Shown piece after piece: positions 9,335 through 21,000 of a DNA stretch of 64,000 nt (position 1 is its first letter; every line of letters begins with the position of its first letter). The stretch is from Bradyrhizobium liaoningense (GTDB taxonomy: Bacteria; Pseudomonadota; Alphaproteobacteria; Rhizobiales; Xanthobacteraceae): assembly GCF_018130955.1 (NCBI RefSeq), contig NZ_JAFCJM010000012.1:62001-126000 (forward strand), in the 5' to 3' direction. Under the pieces are notes generated by a model. It was not told where the DNA came from. It searched no databases and worked only from the letters and a program-made list of their open reading frames with translations. A program made the translations under genes and the position numbers.

Positions 9335-12115
9335 TCAGGCGCGTGCGCGCCGGCGCACCGGTTTCGATGCGGTCGCGGTCCGCGCGCGCAAGACGGCCGC
9401 CGGAAGATCGCGGAACGCCTGCGATGTCGGCAATTCATGGCCATCGACGCCGTCGATCGCATAGCCCTTCACATTCACCGCTGCGTCGAGAGTTTTGGCG
9501 TCCGGCCATTCCCGGCCGCCTTGCGTGAGCGGTCCGAACAGCCGGCCGGCGACGATGATCGCAGCGTCGCGTCCGTGCCGGCGGGCGAAGGCGATGACGT
9601 GGTCGCTATGCGGCCCGCTCACTTCGAGCGGCTGATAGTCGCCGAGCGCAAAGACATCGCCCAGGTTCGCGCGCAGCGCGAGCAAATGCCTTGTCCAGGC
9701 AAGTTTCAGCCGTCCGTCCGGCGCGTTCCGGATCAGATCGTTCCAGTCCGGACGCTCGAGCGCCCCGAGCATTTTGCCTCGCGCGGCAAAATCCACGGGC
9801 CGGCGGTTGTCAGGGTCGACCAACGACAGATCCCAGAACTCCGTACCCTGATAAAAGTCCGGGACACCGGGTAGGGTCGCCTTCAGCGTCACCTGGCTCA
9901 GCGAGTTCAGCGCGCCGAGGCGCGCGAGGCGCTGGGCCAGAAGTTGCAGCGAATCCAGGAATTCGGCCGAGACAGCGGGATCGAGGATCCCAGCGATGAA
10001 GTCGCGCACGCCGGCCTCGTAAGCTTGGTGCGGATTGAGCCAGCTCGTTTCCTCCTTGCCCTCGCGCGCGGCCTTGAGGGCGTAGGCCTGGATGCGTTTA
10101 ATGAGGCCGGCATCTGGCGCAGTGAGCGGCCAAACGCCGAGCAGGGTCTGATAGAGCATGTATTCGAACGTTGCCGATGGCGCGCGCATGTTGCCATCGG
10201 TCGTGATGTGCGGCGCGTTCAATACCTTCCAGCGCGCAACCGCGCTGGTCCACTCGCCGGGGATCTCGCTGAGCGCGGCGAGCCGGGTGCGGGCATCCTC
10301 GCCGCGCTTGGTGTCGTGCGTGGCGGTGGCCGTCATGCCATGCGGCCATTCCTTCGCCCGCGCCTGCATCACCTGATGAAAGGCCGGGACCGACACCCCA
10401 TGGGCGGACGGATCGCCGCCGACCTCGTTCAGCGCCAGCAGGCGGTGGTAGCGATAGAAGGCGGTATCCTCCAGCGATTTTGCCATCATTGGCCCGGTGA
10501 ATTGCTGCACCTTCAGCGCAAAGCGACGCACGCGCGGCGCGCTGTGCGGAGGGCGGCCGGGCTTGAGCAGGTCCATGGTGAGGGCATCGCGCAGAAAATC
10601 GAAAATGCCTTCATCGGCGGAAAACCATTCGGCGCGCGCACGCGCGATGGTCTCGTCGATCAGTTTGCGATCATGCGCGGTCGGGCCGGCAGCCGTGATA
10701 TAGGTGCGGTAGACCGGAAAATGCAGCACGTAGAGCTCGAGCGCCTGCCGCAGGCTGTCGGTGGAAAAATCGCGCGTCGAATAATGTCCGCTCGCAATGC
10801 GCGCCAGCAGCCGCGTCAACACGGTGAATTCGCTCGTCAGCAGCGTCTCCAGCACCCGCCGCTTGGCTTCCATCACGTAGGGCGCGAGCCGCGGTGCCCG
10901 GTTGCTGATCTGGCGCCAGGTTTCATCAAGCGCGTCCAGTCCCTTGGCGTCGACCAGGATGTGGGTAATGACGTTCATCCACTCATAGCCGGTGGTGCCC
11001 TGGATTCCGGCGAAATGGGGCAGGCGCTCGTGTTCGCACAAAATCTTTTCGATCACGGTGTAGAAGGGTTTTGTCGCGCCTTGCGCGCTGCTGACCAAGC
11101 GGCGCAGCCGCTGGCAATATTGCGCGGGATCGCGCAGCCCGTCGATGTGGTCGAGGCGGATGCCTTGCAGCCTGCCGTCGGCGATCAACTGCTTGACGAG
11201 CCTGTGCGTGGCCTCGAACGTGCCGGGATCTTCGACCCTGAGGCCCGCGAGGCCGTTGACGTCGAAGAAGCGGCGATAGTTGATGTCGCTGGAGGCGAGC
11301 CGCCAGTGGCCGAGCTTGTAGTGCTGGCGCTCCAGCAGATGATGCAGCGCCAAAGTCCGCGATGGGCGATCTCTTGCCGCGCGATAGGCGCCAAGCCCGC
11401 GCGCGATGATGTCAGTGGCGCCAATCTCTTTCAGTTCGGCCTTGAAGGCCGGTGCCTCCTTGCGGTTCGGATGACGCAATCCCTTGTAACGCTCGGCAAG
11501 TGCGAGCAGGCGCGTGCCGGCCTGGCTCGTTTCCGCACCGGCCTCCCTCACGATCATCCGGAGCATCTCGCCATAGCGCTCCGGCGCGATCGGCAGGCGA
11601 TGCTCAAAATACCAGGCCGAAAAACTGCCTTCGTCGGCATCGTAGCGCAGCTCGATCTCGCCGCGCTCCAGCGCGTCGCCATATGACGCGCCGAGGATCG
11701 GCAGCAGCACGCCGCCGCGGGCGCGATAGGGCAGTAGTTCCCAGTCGATGTCGAGCGAGACGGCATGCGGCGAGGCCGGGCCCCATTCCAGCACGTCGAG
11801 CCAGAACGGATTGTCGGCAAAATGCACGCCGACATGGTTCGGCACGAAGTCGATGATCAGGCCGATGTCGTGCTCCCTCAGCGCGTCGCTCAGGCGCGCA
11901 AAGCCGGCTTCGCCGCCGAGCTCGGGGCTGAGCCGGCTGTGGTCCACGGTGTCGTAGCCGTGGGTCGAACCCTTGCGCGCCTTCATCACCGGCGAGGTAT
12001 AGAGATGCGTGATGCCGAGCGCCTTCAGGTAAGGCACGATCGCGGTCGCGGCCTCGAAATCAAAATCGGCCGTCAGTTGCAGGCGGTAGGTGGCAAGCGG
12101 GATGGCGGGAGGCAT
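9335..12115 (-). CDS. treY: Malto-oligosyltrehalose synthase (TreY)
   Basis: TreY converts the reducing end of a malto-oligosaccharide to a trehalosyl unit, which TreZ then releases. The GH13 protein has 926 residues from the ATG at 12115. It shows LATYRLQLTADFDFEAA at the start, IDFVPNHVG, the nucleophile region GIRLDHIDGL, the acid/base region YTVIEKILCEHERLP and TATHDTKRGED. The ATG at 12115 is preferred to the upstream one at 12163 because it follows the treZ TGA by one base and begins the conserved part. It is the last gene of the glgE-treS-glgB-glgX-treZ-treY operon. Confidence 0.95.
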   Translation of the reverse strand: MPPAIPLATYRLQLTADFDFEAATAIVPYLKALGITHLYTSPVMKARKGSTHGYDTVDHSRLSPELGGEAGFARLSDALREHDIGLIIDFVPNHVGVHFADNPFWLDVLEWGPASPHAVSLDIDWELLPYRARGGVLLPILGASYGDALERGEIELRYDADEGSFSAWYFEHRLPIAPERYGEMLRMIVREAGAETSQAGTRLLALAERYKGLRHPNRKEAPAFKAELKEIGATDIIARGLGAYRAARDRPSRTLALHHLLERQHYKLGHWRLASSDINYRRFFDVNGLAGLRVEDPGTFEATHRLVKQLIADGRLQGIRLDHIDGLRDPAQYCQRLRRLVSSAQGATKPFYTVIEKILCEHERLPHFAGIQGTTGYEWMNVITHILVDAKGLDALDETWRQISNRAPRLAPYVMEAKRRVLETLLTSEFTVLTRLLARIASGHYSTRDFSTDSLRQALELYVLHFPVYRTYITAAGPTAHDRKLIDETIARARAEWFSADEGIFDFLRDALTMDLLKPGRPPHSAPRVRRFALKVQQFTGPMMAKSLEDTAFYRYHRLLALNEVGGDPSAHGVSVPAFHQVMQARAKEWPHGMTATATHDTKRGEDARTRLAALSEIPGEWTSAVARWKVLNAPHITTDGNMRAPSATFEYMLYQTLLGVWPLTAPDAGLIKRIQAYALKAAREGKEETSWLNPHQAYEAGVRDFIAGILDPAVSAEFLDSLQLLAQRLARLGALNSLSQVTLKATLPGVPDFYQGTEFWDLSLVDPDNRRPVDFAARGKMLGALERPDWNDLIRNAPDGRLKLAWTRHLLALRANLGDVFALGDYQPLEVSGPHSDHVIAFARRHGRDAAIIVAGRLFGPLTQGGREWPDAKTLDAAVNVKGYAIDGVDGHELPTSQAFRDLPAAVLRARTATASKPVRRRARA

Positions 12116-12116
12116 G

Positions 12117-13874
12117 TCATCCTCCGATGCGCCAAAATACCGACCAGGGCGAGAGTCGGTCACCGGTGTCGCCGCCCCAGATCGGCGCGCCGGTGATGGT
12201 GTCTGTTACAGCGATGTCCTGATCCGACAGATTGGCGGTCAGGCGCAGCGTCGTGCCGTCGGCCATGCGCCAATGCGCGGAGAGCAGGCCATTGTCGGCC
12301 ACATTGGCATCGCCGAACGCGACGTTGCCGAGCCGCGGCATGATCTCCTTGTGCCTGACGGCAAGCAGGTTTCGCACCAGCACCAGCCGTGCATCTTCCT
12401 CGGGTGTGCGGTGCTCCCAATCGAGCACGGCCGATTGCGGCGTGGCGGGATCGAGCGGGTCTGGGACCTCGTGGCCGTATTTCGCATAGGCCCAGGCATA
12501 TTCCTGGCGCCGGCCCTTGCGGACGGCGGTGGCGAGGTCACCATGGAGATCGCAGAAGAACGGGAAGGGCGCTTTTGAGCCCCATTCCTCGCCCATGAAC
12601 AGCATCGGCACCTGAGGCGCGAGCAGCAGGATAGCGAGCGCGGCCTCGATCGCCTTCGGCGATGCGATGCTTTCGAGGCGATCGCCGAGCGCGCGGTTGC
12701 CGATCTGGTCGTGGTTTTGCAGGAAGTTGACGAAGGTCACAGGCGACAGCGCCCCGCTCGGCTCGCCGCGAGGCTTGTTGCCCCAGAAGGCCGACGTCTC
12801 GCCCTGGTAGACGAAGCCTGAGGCCAGCGCACGGGCGAGATCGATGCGCCACGTCCCCTGATAGTCGCCGTAGTAGCCGGCAGATTCGCCCGTCAGCATC
12901 ACGTGCCAGACGTGGTGGTAGTCGTCGTTCCACTGGGCGCGATACTTGCCGTTCGGCGGCTCCTGCGCGGGATCGAGCAGGCTCGCGCGATTGTCGCCAT
13001 TCTCCAGCACGAGATGGATGTGCCGGCCGGTCGCCGCGGCAAGCTGGCCGGCTGCGACGCTGAGCTCATGGAGCAGCGACTGTTCACCCGGGATCGCCAT
13101 GATGTGGTTGGCGGCGTCCAGGCGCAGGCCGTCAAAACGGTAGTCGCTGAGCCAGGACAGCGCGTTCTCGATCGCGAAGGCGCGCACCTGCGGCACGCGA
13201 TAGTCGATCGCGCTGCCCCAGGGCGTGTGCGCGTCGGTGAAGAAGCTTGGCGCGTAGCGGCCGAGATAATTCCCCTCGGGGCCGAAATGATTGTAGACGA
13301 CGTCGAGGAACACCGTGAGGCCGCGCAGATGCGCCTCGTCGATCAGCGTCTTCAGGTCTTCGGGGTGGCCATAGGCGCTGTCCGGCGCATACCAGAGCAC
13401 GCCGTCATAGCCCCAGCCGCGCTTGCCTGCGAAATCCGCCAGCGGCATCAGCTCGAGTGCAGTGATGCCGGTCGCGACGAGATGATCCAGTTTTTCGATC
13501 ATCGCGCGATAGCTGCCTTGCGGCGTGAAGGTACCGACGTGGGCCTCCAGCAGCACCGTCTCGTGCCAGGGACGGCCGCGCCAGTCCTTTGCGCGCCACT
13601 CGAAGCTCGTGTGATCGATCACCTCGCCCGGACCGAACACGTCGTCCGGCTGAAATGCGGAGGCGGGATCGGGCACGTCGAGCTCGTCGTCGATCCGGAA
13701 CTTATAGCGGGCGCCGGCCGTCAGGCCGAAAATCTCGGCCACGTACCAGCCGTCGTCGCGCCGCTGCATGGCGTAGGGCTTGTCGAGCACGAGATCGACG
13801 CGTCGGGCCGCCGGCGCCCAAAGGCGGAACGAGACGCCCTCCCTGGTCAGCCTCGCCCCGAAGGATGGCCTCAT
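12117..13874 (-). CDS. treZ: Malto-oligosyltrehalose trehalohydrolase (TreZ)
   Basis: TreZ cleaves terminal trehalose from malto-oligosyltrehalose made by TreY. The 585-residue protein has an N-terminal beta-sandwich (about 1-95; VSFRLWAPAARRVDLVL) and a GH13 barrel with YNHFGPEGNYL, the nucleophile in GLRLDAANHIM, the acid in LVLENGDNRASLL and FLQNHDQIGN. The ATG at 13874 overlaps the glgX stop (ATGA). The in-frame extension to 14489 is antiparallel overlap into glgX and was rejected. Confidence 0.95.
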   Translation of the reverse strand: MRPSFGARLTREGVSFRLWAPAARRVDLVLDKPYAMQRRDDGWYVAEIFGLTAGARYKFRIDDELDVPDPASAFQPDDVFGPGEVIDHTSFEWRAKDWRGRPWHETVLLEAHVGTFTPQGSYRAMIEKLDHLVATGITALELMPLADFAGKRGWGYDGVLWYAPDSAYGHPEDLKTLIDEAHLRGLTVFLDVVYNHFGPEGNYLGRYAPSFFTDAHTPWGSAIDYRVPQVRAFAIENALSWLSDYRFDGLRLDAANHIMAIPGEQSLLHELSVAAGQLAAATGRHIHLVLENGDNRASLLDPAQEPPNGKYRAQWNDDYHHVWHVMLTGESAGYYGDYQGTWRIDLARALASGFVYQGETSAFWGNKPRGEPSGALSPVTFVNFLQNHDQIGNRALGDRLESIASPKAIEAALAILLLAPQVPMLFMGEEWGSKAPFPFFCDLHGDLATAVRKGRRQEYAWAYAKYGHEVPDPLDPATPQSAVLDWEHRTPEEDARLVLVRNLLAVRHKEIMPRLGNVAFGDANVADNGLLSAHWRMADGTTLRLTANLSDQDIAVTDTITGAPIWGGDTGDRLSPWSVFWRIGG

Positions 13875-15946
13875 AGCGCGCCCGCAAACGCCAGCACCGA
13901 GCGCGGCGCCGCCTTGCTGTCGGCGCCGGGCGGGAAGTCGACGCTGTTCAGCCTGGCCTCGGTCGTGTTCAGGATCTGCTGCCAGCTCTTGTATTCGGTC
14001 ATTCTTGGCAATTTGAATGCGATCTCTTCGGGTGCGGCGTTCAGGACGATAAAGATCGCGGAGCCGCCGGGTTCCAGCGACCCCATCACATAGGAGAGGA
14101 ACCTGCCTTCCGGAAAATTCCAGTCGCTCTCCTTCATCTCCTCGCCGGCGGGCGTCAGCCAGAGCACGCCGTAGGAGCCATCGGCGCGCCGGCCGTCGAG
14201 CCAGCGATGGCTGCGGAGCTGCGAGAAGCGCCGGCGGATGTCGGCAAGATGGGCGACGAAGTCGACCATGTCCTCGCCCTCCTTGCCGAGATTGTCCCAC
14301 AACACCCAGCCGGTCTCGTTGTCCTGGCAATAGGCGTTGTTGTTGCCGTTCTGGGTGTTGCCGACCTCGTCGCCGGCGAGCAGCAGCGGCGTGCCCTGTG
14401 CGAGCATCAGGCAGGCCAGCACGTTCTTGCGGAGCTGCCGGCGCAAGGCGAGGATGTTTGGATCGTCGGTCGGGCCCTCGATGCCGCAATTGTTGCTGTG
14501 GTTGTCGTTGGAGCCGTCGCGATTGTCCTCGCCGTTGGCCTCGTTGTGTTTCTGGTTATAGCCGAAGAGGTCGGCGAGCGTGAACCCGTCATGGACGGTG
14601 ATGTGGTTGATCGAGGCGCGCGGCCGCCGTCCGTCATGGTTGAACAGATCGGACGACGCCGTCATGCGCGAGGAAATGTCGCCGATCAGGCTGCCTTCGC
14701 CGCTCCAGTAGCGCCGCATGGCGCTGCGATACCGATCGTTCCATTCGGACCATTGCGAGGGAAACGCGCCGACCTGGTAGCCGCCCATGCCGAGATCCCA
14801 GGGTTCGGCGACGAGCTTGACGTTGGCGAGCACCGGGTCCTGGCGCACGGCGGTCAGGAACGAGGCGCCGCGGTCATAGCCGTTGGGCCCGCGCGCAAGC
14901 GTGGTGGCGAGATCGAAGCGGAAGCCGTCGACATGGCAGACCTCGACCCAGTAGCGCAGCGAGTCCATCACCATCTGCAGCACGCGTGGATGGGTGAGGT
15001 TCACCGATGAGCCGCAGCCGGTAAAATCGTCGTAGAAGCGCGGGTTCTCGCGGTTCAGCCAGTAGTAGGACGCGTTGTCGATGCCACGGAAGCACAGCGT
15101 GGGCCCCAAATGGTTGCCTTCGGCGGTGTGGTTGTAGACGACGTCGAGCATCACCTCGATGCCAGCATCGTGCAGCCGCGCCACGGTGGTGCGGAAGGAA
15201 TCGAGCGTATTGTCCTGGGCGTAGCGCGGCTCCGGCGCGAAGAAGGACAGCGTGTTGTAGCCCCAATAATTGACGAGCTTCTTCTCCACGAGCACGCGGT
15301 CGTCGACAAAACCGTGGATCGGCAGCAGCTCGACGGTGGTGACGCCCAGGCGCTTGAGGTGCTCGATCATCGCGGGCGAGGAAAGTCCGCCATAGGTGCC
15401 GCGCAAATTCGGCGGCACGTCCTCGCGCTTCTGGGTCAGGCCCTTGATGTGGGCCTCGTAGATCACGGTGTCCTCCCAGGGCACGTTGGGACGGATCTCG
15501 CGCCGGCCCCAGTTGAAGGTCTCGTCGACCACGACGGCCTTGATCATGCCGCGCGCATTGTCGCGCCGGTCGAAGGAGAGGTCTTCGCGCGGGCTGCCGG
15601 TGCGATAGGCGAAATGGGCATCGCTCCACACCAGGCGGCCGGCGAGGCGCTTGGCGTAGGGATCGAGCAACAGCTTGTTGGCATTGAAGCGGTGGCCGTG
15701 CTCCGGCTCGTACGGCCCGTGCACGCGGTAGCCGTAGAGCTGGCCCGGCGAGACGTCGTTGAGATAGCCGTGCCAGACGTCCTCGGTGCGCTCCGGCAGC
15801 TCGATGCGTTCGAGCTCGCGCCGGCCCTGGCTGTCGAACAGGCACAGCTCGACCTTTTGCGCATTCGCCGAGAACAGCGCAAAGTTGGTACCTCTTCCGT
15901 CCCAGCTTGCGCCGAGGCGAGCAGGCGATCCGGCGGTCAATCGCAT
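13871..15946 (-). CDS. glgX: Glycogen debranching enzyme (GlgX)
   Basis: GlgX hydrolyses alpha-1,6 branches in glycogen or limit dextrin. The 691-residue protein has the N-terminal CBM48 domain (GTNFALFSANAQKVELCLFD) and a GH13 barrel with DVVYNHTAEGN, the nucleophile in GFRFDLATTLARG, the acid in LVAEPWDLGMGGYQVG and HDGFTLADL. The gap to the preceding glgB stop is only 3 bases, and the 3' end overlaps treZ by four bases. In this operon it would supply linear chains to TreY. Confidence 0.95.
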   Translation of the reverse strand: MRLTAGSPARLGASWDGRGTNFALFSANAQKVELCLFDSQGRRELERIELPERTEDVWHGYLNDVSPGQLYGYRVHGPYEPEHGHRFNANKLLLDPYAKRLAGRLVWSDAHFAYRTGSPREDLSFDRRDNARGMIKAVVVDETFNWGRREIRPNVPWEDTVIYEAHIKGLTQKREDVPPNLRGTYGGLSSPAMIEHLKRLGVTTVELLPIHGFVDDRVLVEKKLVNYWGYNTLSFFAPEPRYAQDNTLDSFRTTVARLHDAGIEVMLDVVYNHTAEGNHLGPTLCFRGIDNASYYWLNRENPRFYDDFTGCGSSVNLTHPRVLQMVMDSLRYWVEVCHVDGFRFDLATTLARGPNGYDRGASFLTAVRQDPVLANVKLVAEPWDLGMGGYQVGAFPSQWSEWNDRYRSAMRRYWSGEGSLIGDISSRMTASSDLFNHDGRRPRASINHITVHDGFTLADLFGYNQKHNEANGEDNRDGSNDNHSNNCGIEGPTDDPNILALRRQLRKNVLACLMLAQGTPLLLAGDEVGNTQNGNNNAYCQDNETGWVLWDNLGKEGEDMVDFVAHLADIRRRFSQLRSHRWLDGRRADGSYGVLWLTPAGEEMKESDWNFPEGRFLSYVMGSLEPGGSAIFIVLNAAPEEIAFKLPRMTEYKSWQQILNTTEARLNSVDFPPGADSKAAPRSVLAFAGAL

Positions 15947-15949
15947 GGG

Positions 15950-18097
15950 TCAGCTTTCCGGAACGAGGAAGATCGCGGCCAGCGGCGGAAGGGTCAGGCT
16001 GAGCTCGGGCGTCTTGCCGCCTTGGGTGTGCACCTCGCCGATATTACCGACATTGCTGCCGCCGTAGTGCGCGGAGTCGGAGTTGAACACCTCGTGCCAT
16101 TTGCCGGCGAACGGCACGCGCACGCGATAGTTGCGATAGACGTTCGGGGAGAAATTCACCACCACGAGACAGCGCGCGCGGTCTTCAAATCCCTTGCGGA
16201 CCCAGGCGAACACGTTGTTGTTGGCATCGTCGGTGATGACCCATTCGAACCCCGCCTGCTCGCAGTCCATCTGGTGCAGCGCGGGCACCGCGCGATAGAG
16301 CCGGTTGAGGTCGCGGATCAGGGACTGGATGCCGGAATGGGTCTTGTGCTGGAGCAGGTGCCAGTCGAGCGACTGGTCGTGATTCCATTCGCGGCTCTGC
16401 GCGATCTCGCCGCCCATGAACAGCAGCTTCTTGCCGGGATGGCCGAACATGAAGCTGTAATAGGCGCGCAAATTGGCAAAGCGCTGCCATTCGTCGCCCG
16501 GCATGCGCCCGAGGATCGAGCGTTTGCCGTGCACGACTTCGTCATGGGACAGCGGCAAAATGAAGTTTTCCGAGAAGGCGTAGTGCAGGCCGAACAGGAT
16601 GTCGCCGTGATGGTATTTGCGATGGATCGGATCCTTGCTGATGTAGCTCAGCGTGTCGTGCATCCAGCCCATGTTCCATTTGTAGCCGAAGCCGAGCCCG
16701 CCGAATTCGACCGGACGCGACACCTGCGGCCAGGCGGTGGATTCTTCCGCCGCCGTCGTCGCCTGCGGGAAGCGCGCGAACAGTTCGCTGTTGAAGCGGC
16801 GCAGGAAGGCGATGGCCTCCAGGTTCTCGCGTCCGCCATGCTGGTTGGGAATCCAGCCGCCGGGCGGACGGCTGTAATCGAGATAGAGCATCGAGGCCAC
16901 CGCATCGACGCGCAGCCCGTCGATGGCGTATCGTTCGAGCCAGAACAGCGCGTTCGACACCAGAAAGTTCGTCACTTCGGTGCGGCCGTAATTGTAGATT
17001 AGCGTGCCCCAGTCGAGATGCCGGCCCTGCAAGGGGTTGGCGTGCTCATAGAGCGCGGTGCCGTCGAAATGGCCGAGCCCGTGTGGATCATCGGGGAAGT
17101 GTCCGGGCACCCAGTCGAGCAGCACGCCGATGCCTTCGCGATGGCAGGCATCGACCAGTGCTGCAAAATCCTCCGGCGAGCCGAAGCGGCTGGTCGGCGC
17201 GTAGAGGCCGGTCGGCTGGTAGCCCCAGGATCCGTCGAAGGGATGCTCGCTCACGGGGAGGAATTCGACGTGGGTAAAGCCCATGTCGCGGGCGTAGGCG
17301 GGAAGCTGCTCCGCGAGCTCGCGATAGGTCAGCCACTCGTTGTCATCCTTGCGCCGCCATGAGCCGAGATGGACCTCGTAGATCGACATCGGCGCCGACA
17401 GCGCGTTGATGCCGTCGGGTGCCGGCCGCGGCCGCGGCAAATGCGCCTCGTCGAACACGATCGACGCCGTTTTCGGCCGCACCTCGGTCGCAAACGCAAA
17501 CGGATCGGATTTCAGCGCCAGATTATGGCCGTGGGGCCCGACGATATCGAACTTGTAGTGATCGCCGGCCTTGGCGTGCGGGATGAACAGCTCCCAATAG
17601 CCGACGCCGCGCACGCGCATCGGATGGCGCCGCGCATCCCAGAAATTGAAATCGCCGACCACGCTGACGCGCCGCGCGTTCGGCGCCAGCACCACGAAGC
17701 CAATGCCGTCGACGCCATCGAGCGTCATCGGATGTGCTCCGAGCTTGTCGTAAAGCCGCTGATGCGTGCCTTCGCCGAGCAGATAGAGATCGAAATCGGT
17801 CAGGATCGGCGGGAAGCGGTAGGGGTCCTCGAGCTCGACGACATTGTCCCCGAATTTTGCGCGCAACTGGTAGCGCTTGGCGCCGTTGGGCAGGCTGCCT
17901 GCGAACAAGCCGGATTCGTGGATGCGGTCGAGCTTTGCCACTTCGCCATGCTCGCCGACCGCTTCGACATTGGACGCCTCGGGCAGGAACGCGCGCACCA
18001 CGCTCTTGTCGCCCTCGGGATGCAGGCCGAGATAGTGGAAGGGGTCGGAATGGCGCCCCTCGATGATTGCATAGGCCTCGGCAGACAATTTAGGCAT
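15950..18097 (-). CDS. glgB: 1,4-alpha-glucan branching enzyme (GlgB)
   Basis: GlgB transfers alpha-1,4 chains to 6-positions to branch glycogen. From the ATG at 18097 it has 715 residues: N-terminal modules ([33 protein letters not shown]), then the GH13 barrel with [15 protein letters not shown], the nucleophile in [17 protein letters not shown], the acid in AAEESTAWP and [12 protein letters not shown]. An ATG six codons earlier (18115) is possible. The start overlaps the end of treS by 8 bases, and glgX follows 3 bases after the stop. Confidence 0.95.
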   Translation of the reverse strand: MPKLSAEAYAIIEGRHSDPFHYLGLHPEGDKSVVRAFLPEASNVEAVGEHGEVAKLDRIHESGLFAGSLPNGAKRYQLRAKFGDNVVELEDPYRFPPILTDFDLYLLGEGTHQRLYDKLGAHPMTLDGVDGIGFVVLAPNARRVSVVGDFNFWDARRHPMRVRGVGYWELFIPHAKAGDHYKFDIVGPHGHNLALKSDPFAFATEVRPKTASIVFDEAHLPRPRPAPDGINALSAPMSIYEVHLGSWRRKDDNEWLTYRELAEQLPAYARDMGFTHVEFLPVSEHPFDGSWGYQPTGLYAPTSRFGSPEDFAALVDACHREGIGVLLDWVPGHFPDDPHGLGHFDGTALYEHANPLQGRHLDWGTLIYNYGRTEVTNFLVSNALFWLERYAIDGLRVDAVASMLYLDYSRPPGGWIPNQHGGRENLEAIAFLRRFNSELFARFPQATTAAEESTAWPQVSRPVEFGGLGFGYKWNMGWMHDTLSYISKDPIHRKYHHGDILFGLHYAFSENFILPLSHDEVVHGKRSILGRMPGDEWQRFANLRAYYSFMFGHPGKKLLFMGGEIAQSREWNHDQSLDWHLLQHKTHSGIQSLIRDLNRLYRAVPALHQMDCEQAGFEWVITDDANNNVFAWVRKGFEDRARCLVVVNFSPNVYRNYRVRVPFAGKWHEVFNSDSAHYGGSNVGNIGEVHTQGGKTPELSLTLPPLAAIFLVPES

Positions 18098-21000
18098 GAG
18101 CTTCGCTCTCGGCATTGGACAGAATGCGAAGCAGCCCGGTCAGCGGCACGGAGAGCCCGTTTGACCGGTGGGACAGTTCGTACTCCACCTCATCGAACGC
18201 TTTATCAAGCAGGAAGAAGTTGACGAGACCTTCCTGCGAGGCCTGATCGGCCGGCCACAGACGGCTGTTGGTCATGGCCTCGCGATAGGCAGTGAAGAAG
18301 GTCGCGGCGGCGCGCTCGCGCCATTCGCCGAGCGCAGTCGTGAGCCGGCCCTGTTCGTCCGGCGCGCCCTTGAGCGCGCGGCCCAGAGCGGCATTCACCG
18401 CCAGGTCGATCGACCGGATCAGGCCGGCGACGTCGCGCGCCGCGGGCGCCTTGCGCCGCCGCTCGGCGAGCGGACGACGCAGATCGCCGTCGAAATCGAT
18501 GATGAAGATATCGTCCTTCACGATCAGAACCTGCCCGAGGCGGAAATCGCCATGATGACGGATGTTCAACCCGCCGATGTCAGATGGCAAGTGCGCCGTC
18601 AGCCGGTCGGCGAGGCCCTGGCGCGCGGCCTGTAGCCGGTCGATCAGCGAACGGTCGGCCTCCTTCAGGCCGTCGCGGCGCTCGCTTAGCAATTCGCAGA
18701 TCCGATCGGCGCGCGCTTCGAGTTCGCCGGTCCAGAGCCTGATCTGGCTGGGGTCGATCGGTTCGGGCACGAAATCGGCGGACTCGGCGGCCGCCAGTGC
18801 CAGATGCAGCTCGGCGAGGCGCTTGCCCGTCTGGGCGAGGTAATGCAGATAGGGCGCCTGCTCCTGGATCTCGCGCGGCGTCTCGCTGATCGGCAGCAGT
18901 CGCTGCTCGTCGATATAGCGGTCGATATAGCCCGCGGTGACGGCCCAGCCGTCGCCCTGGTTCGCCACATAGGCATGCACGACGCCGATCGCGCTGCGCT
19001 GGTTGCCTTCGACCAGCTCCGCGGTCCCGAGTAGCGCCGGCACATTGGCAAAGCGCGCGACCTCGGTGAGGTATTGGCCGATCTCGATCTCGGGATTGGT
19101 GCCGACGTCGAGTTGCCGGTAGATCTTGGTCACGTAGAGATTGTCGACCAGCGCGGTGCTGTTGGCCTGCTCGACCGCGCGGATCTGCTCCGGCTGCTTG
19201 ACCGCGTATTCAGCAAAGCGGCTGGTCGGCCTGAAGTCGAGCCGCAAATCGTTTTCCTCGACGACCAGCGATTGACTGAGATTCCTCAAGAACAGGCCGA
19301 TAAAGATCTGGTCGGTCGCAACGTCGAGCAGCGTGCCTTCGCGCGCGCCCTGGCGTACGGCGGCAAGCGCCTTCGGGTTGAAGCGCTCGCGATCGAAGCG
19401 CACCCACTCGATCTGCATCGGCATGACGTAGCGCGCGCTGGTGCCGTGCTGCGTCGCCTCGAAGAAGGCGAGCCATGGCCGGTTGTCGCCGATGTCGCAG
19501 AACGGCACCGCCGAGGTCAGCTTGGGCTGGATCTGCTTGGCGCTGCGTTCCGGATACCAGCGCATGCGCGACAGGAAGTCCGGCAGGACGTCGCGCTCGA
19601 ACACGCTGCGCTCGCGCGCCAGCGACACCCAGGTCGAGTTGACGGGCACCACCAGCGTTTCGAATTCCGGCACCGCCCGCGGCGTCACCGGCTCGGACTT
19701 GTCGCGCTCCTGAAGCTGGAACCAGTAGAAGCTGTAGGGCCCGAGCGTGATCATGTAGGGCAGCTCGCCGATCGCGGGGAAGCGCGTGCGTCCGAGCATC
19801 TCCAGCGGAATCCGGTCCTTCCACGGCGACAGATCGAGCTCGGTCGCCTGCGCGGCGCGCGACAGATTGGCGACGCAGAGGATGATCTCGTCGCGATACT
19901 GCCTGATATAGGCGAGCACGGAGCGGTTGGCCGGGCGGATGAAGGTCATGGTGCCGCGGCCGAAGGCGAGCGTCGATTTGCGCACCGAGATCAGCCGTTT
20001 GGTGGCTGACAGCAGCGAGGACAGGCTGCGCGACTGCGCCTCGACGTTGACAGCCTCGTAGCCGTAGACGGGGTCCATGATCAGCGGCGCGTAGAGACGT
20101 GCCGGATCGGCGCGCGAGAAGCCGCCATTGCGGTCCGGGCTCCATTGCATCGGCGTGCGCACGCCGTTGCGGTCGCCGAGATAGATGTTGTCGCCCATGC
20201 CGATCTCGTCGCCGTAATAGACGATCGGTGTGCCGGGGAAGGACAATAGCAGCGAGTTCATCAGCTCGATCTTGCGCCGGTCGTTGTCCATCAGCGGCGC
20301 GAGGCGCCGGCGGATGCCGACATTGATGCGGGCGCGCGGATCGTTGGCATAGGTCGACCACAGATAGTCGCGCTCGACGTCGGTCACCATCTCCAGCGTC
20401 AGCTCGTCATGGTTGCGCAAAAACAGCGCCCATTGGCAGCTCGCCGGGATATCCGGCGTCTGGCGCAAAATGTCGGTGATCGGGAAGCGGTCCTCCTGCG
20501 CGATCGCCATGTAGATGCGCGGCATCAGCGGGAAGTGGTAGGCCATGTGGCACTCGTCGCCGCGGCCAAAATATTCCTGCACGTCCTCCGGCCATTGATT
20601 GGCTTCGGCCAGCAGCAGCTTGCCCTTGGAGTAGGAATCGAGCTCCTGGCGCAGCCGCTTGATGATGGCATGCGTCTCCGGAAGGTTCTCGTTGGAGGTG
20701 CCCTCGCGCTCGCAGAGATAGGGGATGGCGTCGAGGCGGAAGCCGTCCACGCCGGCGTCCAGCCAGCGCTTCATCACCTGGATGAGGGCGCTGACGACGC
20801 GCGGATTGTCGAAGTTGAGATCAGGCTGGTGCGAGAAGAAGCGGTGCCAGTAGAACGCGCCGGCCTCCGGATCCCAGGTCCAGTTCGATTTCTCGGTATC
20901 GGTGAAGATGATCCGCGTGCCCTGATATTTCTGGTCGGTGTCACTCCAGACATACCAGTTGCGGGCGCTGGTGCCCGGCGGGCTGCGGCGCGCGCGCTTG

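Noticed and set aside
9944..11686. Antisense frame of 580 codons opposite treY
   Set aside because: Shadow of treY; composition and lack of start signals argue against a gene. The same holds for 15110-17002 opposite glgB/glgX.
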